A stretch of 64,000 bases of DNA from Apteryx mantelli. Its lineage: Eukaryota > Chordata > Aves > Apterygiformes > Apterygidae. The notes under the pieces are model-generated. The model worked only from the letters and a program-made list of their open reading frames with translations. It was not told the DNA's origin and ran no database searches. The stretch spans positions 36,262,682 to 36,326,681 of the forward strand of contig NC_089978.1 of NCBI RefSeq assembly GCF_036417845.1. Direction: 5' to 3'. This document shows positions 60,522 to 64,000 of the stretch, in pieces (the first letter of the stretch is position 1; each line of letters starts with the position of its first letter). A program made the position numbers and the translations under genes.

Positions 60522-62244
60522 GAAAAATGTAAAATGGTGTGATTCTTAGGGTGGAGATTTGCTGTACAGCCAAGCCAGGCTAGTGGTTCATTACCACCCA
60601 CAAAAGGGAGGTCCCCTGCCTTTGGCTGGCAGCGCTCATCGCAGCCTTTTCTGAGCTGATTCAACCTGCTCACCGCACAGAAAAATGCCCGTGCTCCCCA
60701 CCTGCCCCCCTCGGCTTTCTGCTGCTTTCATGTGTTAAATTGGATCAGAGGAAGGTTTAGCAGGTACCGCACAGACCTAAGCCAGTACAAGGAGAGAATG
60801 GAGAGAGAAAAGTGTGGTTGGGCTGGTAGAGAAGTGTCAGGGTGAAGCTATAGCACACAACTTCTGGCTGAGACTGGATCAGAAATGATTGTGTGTCAGA
60901 ACTGTATTTACTACCTGCGTGTCTGCAGCTTTTTTTGTCTCAAGTCTGCTTACCCATGGAAAGGAGAATATACTCTCCTTTTTAACCATTCTCCGAAATG
61001 CTGAGAAGGGTTATTTTTCAGCAGAGGCAACCCATAACAAAAGGAGGAAGGAAAGAAGGAAAGAGCAAGGAAAAATGAGTATGTAAGTGGGTTTTTGCAG
61101 ATGCTTGTCATTTCTGGGACATGACCTAGGAATACCTTCAGATGATTCAAGAAGACTTTGTGCAAGGCTGTACAAGGTCGGGGGGCTGTGGCTGTGTGGG
61201 ATGTTGCTGTGCTGCTAGTGAAGACAGTGACCTTGCCAAATCTGTGTTTGCTAGGAAACACTGCAGGCAAACTTGGAAGGCTAGAAGGAACGAGTTTAGA
61301 GCTCCCTGATGCTCGGTTCTGAACCTATTTCATTTCAACCTCTTCTCTCACCCCTTCTACTTAGGCATAATTTCTGGAGGCTTGGAGTTTCCTGACTGCA
61401 GACTTGCAAAAGACTCTTTTGTGTATTTTGAAAGAAGATACAGCATTTATTATGTGAAGGATTCCAGTTAAAAAGTACCAGAATACCTTCCCTCCCAACC
61501 TGTGAAAAGGATAATGACCTGTACATGCGCTTTTTATACTACGACTTTTCCTTTCCTACGACTCTAACTAAAGTTCAGAAGACCGTTACAGTGAGCAAGT
61601 AGTGTTTTCTCTCAAATTTGTTGTGAGCTACAATCAGCTTATATTCACCTTGCACTAAAACATCCCTGAGCCGTGCCTTTAAATTGCAAATTAAGAACTG
61701 ATAGCTGTGTGGGCTGTTTTCCAGGTATCTGAAATCCTGGGTTCTTAATTTCTCCTTTAGAGATGCTGTTTTACCGAAATCTTGGAAAATGCAAGAGGTT
61801 TGTAGATTGCAAACAATCTTCTTAAAAATAAGAGGTATGTGATCTGAATTTAAGACTAAGCTGTTGAATACTACAGTGATGAGAACTTTCATATACCCGT
61901 TGTCCCGTGGCAGAGACTTCCTTTGTGGCTAGGAACAAGCTACCTTATAACCTCCTTATGCAGTTTTTCATGTATAAATATTCGGGTCATTATGCATTTA
62001 GCAGTGTTAGACTGAAACTATTGCGTTTTTTGTGGCACCTGCCACAGTGAGAGGTACCAGTTCACAGATCCTAAGTATGGTGACAGTAACACCATGATAG
62101 GTATATATTATATTAAAATGCATAGCAGTGCCAGTACCGTTTCTTACTGTTGCATACAAGGAGAAAGGAGGGTGCAGGAGTTAGGGTGTAAATTTAGGAT
62201 TTGTGTGGGGTCGTCATATGTTCAAGTGTCACCTTTACATAGAC

Positions 62245-62382
62245 AGTGTGGTCTTGGGCTTATCACTCAGTTGTTCTTCAGTCCCATATCTGTGACTGGG
62301 ATTAATAGTATTTCTATCCTGCAGAGATAGTGTGAGGTTAAATACATTGCAAAGCTTGAGATGCTCAGAAGCTACAAAAAGA
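62245..62382 (+). mobile_element. Ancient MIR/L2-like relic
   Basis: The order of blocks follows the MIR/L2 consensus in sense: GTGTGGTCTTGGGCTTATCA, then TTCTTCAGTCCCATATCTGT, GGGATTAATAGTATTTCTA, and GTGAGGTTAAATACATTGCA ending in AAAGCTTGAGATGCTCAGAA. The match is by memory but covers five successive blocks. Confidence 0.65.
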
Positions 62383-63004
62383 AACAGAAGCAGAAGTTCC
62401 TTAAATCGGATTTTTATCTGGTGTCAAGCTGGAGTTTTCCCTGCAGTCTGCTGGGGCCCAGAGCCTGTGCGAGTGAGCGGTGCGAGCCTGGTGGTAGCGT
62501 CTCTCCTCGCAGCTGTGGTTGCAGCATCTGCAGCTGCTCTGGGAATGACACCTCCGTGTCCCACCTAGCCTGGGGGCTTGTTAGGCATCTCATGTAATGG
62601 CCTTATGTATAATAAATTAGGGAAATGAAAAACAGAGGAAGATGTGTCTGCATTTCAAGTGGGGCTTGGTATCTCCTGGTGCCTGTCTGCCTGCGTTGCA
62701 CTCCCTCTGAGCTCACACTGGCTCTCCATGTCCTTCTCCTTGCCTCTCCGCACAGGTCTCCAGGCAGAAAACCCATTGCTTTCTCAGGGTGGAGAAAGGG
62801 CGGAAAGGCTGTGGGTTTTATGGCCCACGATCGCTTTTTGACAGCTTTGGTGCTCGTGCTTCCCCAGAGAACCAAGCCCTTTCTATGGGCAGGACTGCGG
62901 CCGCAATGCAACGCAGGGCTGGGCTTGGGCAGTTGTAATCGAGGTTTTATAACGTGGTTTCACTCCTGCAGACCTGCAGCTTTCCAAGCAAGCTAAGGAG
63001 GGAC

Positions 63005-63090
63005 AGCAATGACCAAAGTGGCTTCCTCAGGGTCACACACGAGGCCAGCAGAAATGGGAGCCAAAAATCCAGGCTGCTGCCATGCCACCC
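63005..63090 (-). mobile_element. Possible MIR-like relic
   Basis: TCAGGGTCACACACGAGGCC then GGGAGCCAAAAATCCAGGCT resembles the reverse complement of the MIR core (ggtcacacagc...gggattcgaacccagg). Opposite in orientation to the relic at 62.3 kb. Confidence 0.4.
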
Positions 63091-64000
63091 GGAGTGCTGC
63101 CTGCTCAGCCGCACTGCTCCCCTCCAGGTGTAACCCCGCGTGCGTTTCTTCAGGAGGCAGAGCCAAGGAAAACTTGAGAATTTTATTATACATTATTTAT
63201 TTATTTGCGCAGCATTAACTTTTCGGCTGGTTGGTTCCACAGTCTGCTTCGCCGTGTGGCTGCACAAATATTTGCACTAGGGAAAACAGCGGGGGGAGTA
63301 GCTCGGTGTGAGGAATATGCAGCCAGGACGGAGCAGAGGGTAGAAGCTGTTTAAATTGGCTTAAGTCATGCTGTTGGTCAGTGTCTAGCTATGTCTTTTG
63401 GGCAAATAATGATCTGAATTTCATAGGGATACTCATCCCAGCAGCAGGAAGGATTAATTCTTATTTAAACTGAAATTGTAGTTAGAAGGAAACCTGATAC
63501 AGCTTCAGTGATGAACATCCACCTGCATTAGCTCTCACTAAATGCGTTTACATTTTATATATGTTTTTAAAAAATGTTGCTACCACATTGAGCTTAGAAA
63601 CAGTGAGATGTCTGCATAGCTTGTGGTCTTATGGTCATACATCACAATGAAATGATTTTTAAGTCTAGTGATTGCCTGGATAAGTGTTTTTTTTTCCCCT
63701 GTAAAATATAATTATTAGACTTGCTTTAATAATTAAAACGGTACTCTGCCTGTGTCCATGTTACTGTTTCCTTGTAACTGCTGTGCACCTGGGTCAGATT
63801 TCTCCCCTCAGCCTCCCATGATTTCCAAAGGGTTTTGCAGTGCAAGAAACAGAAATACTTTTAGATGCAAGTTGTTGAAGAGAAAGAAAATACATCTGTT
63901 GCAAGAGGTGGAAAATATACAATGACTAAAATAACATCATGGTGTTTCCTCTACATGGCCTTTTTTCAGCTGAGAAATACAAATAAAAACATATTTTGAT

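Larger units (their letters stand above)
40914..64000 (+). other. ELF1: Presumed ELF1 5' intron (no coding exon seen)
   Basis: Twenty-three kb after the presumed first exon with no recognisable ELF1 coding exon: neither the N-terminal MAAVVQQND block nor the ETS domain is present. It holds microsatellites and a few old repeat relics. Further untranslated exons or alternative promoters could exist and cannot be recognised without transcripts. Confidence 0.5.

Noticed and set aside
62603-63218. Overlapping frames on both strands near the right end
   Set aside because: No domain; part of the segment is a possible MIR-like relic.
1-64000. CRISPR arrays, bacterial operons, tRNA or rRNA genes
   Set aside because: No regularly spaced repeats, no ribosome-binding-site-led gene series, and no cloverleaf or rRNA sequence seen; the window is an ordinary vertebrate locus.

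Overview
This is vertebrate nuclear DNA and most likely avian. The evidence is an AT-rich background, long introns with GT-AG splice sites, one dense CpG island, and CR1 LINE copies (a 5'-truncated copy of about 640 bp at 11.43-12.07 kb and a 3'-end scrap at 5.09-5.20 kb). Repeats are otherwise sparse. The species cannot be fixed from the sequence alone. The gene order MTRF1 (+) / WBP4 (-) / ELF1 (+) matches the human 13q14.11 block, read in reverse.

Region by region: (1) 1-7,980: the last eight coding exons of MTRF1, a mitochondrial class I release factor, encoding the C-terminal 309 residues with the mtRF1-type codon-recognition hexapeptide and the catalytic GGQ. The 5' part of the gene lies left of the window. 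(2) 7,980-20,280: a gene-poor convergent interval holding the CR1 copy and an ancient MIR/L2-like relic; no kelch/BTB gene is visible. (3) 20,399-40,662, minus strand: the complete WBP4 (FBP21) coding region in ten exons. It encodes 396 residues: matrin-type zinc finger, coiled basic region, Lys/Glu tract, two WW domains and an acidic/basic disordered tail. Every exon phase closes. The start codon is split by intron 1 (AT in exon 1, G in exon 2). (4) 40.2-41.6 kb: a CpG-island divergent promoter. WBP4 exon 1 leaves leftward, and a probable noncoding first exon, ending at a strong splice donor (40,914), leaves rightward. (5) 41-64 kb: no coding exon seen. By synteny this is the long 5' intron of ELF1, with microsatellites and a few ancient repeat relics.

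MTRF1 acts in mitochondrial translation termination, WBP4 in the pre-mRNA spliceosome, and ELF1 is an ETS transcription factor. WBP4 and the presumed ELF1 transcript share a promoter; MTRF1 converges on WBP4 and is not obviously linked to it in function. I found no undescribed system. The most notable points are the split start codon, the symmetric promoter with opposite GC skews, the WW exon-pair duplication, a repeated PYGxW motif in WBP4, and the release-factor hexapeptide. The long open frames in the CpG island and the introns look non-coding.
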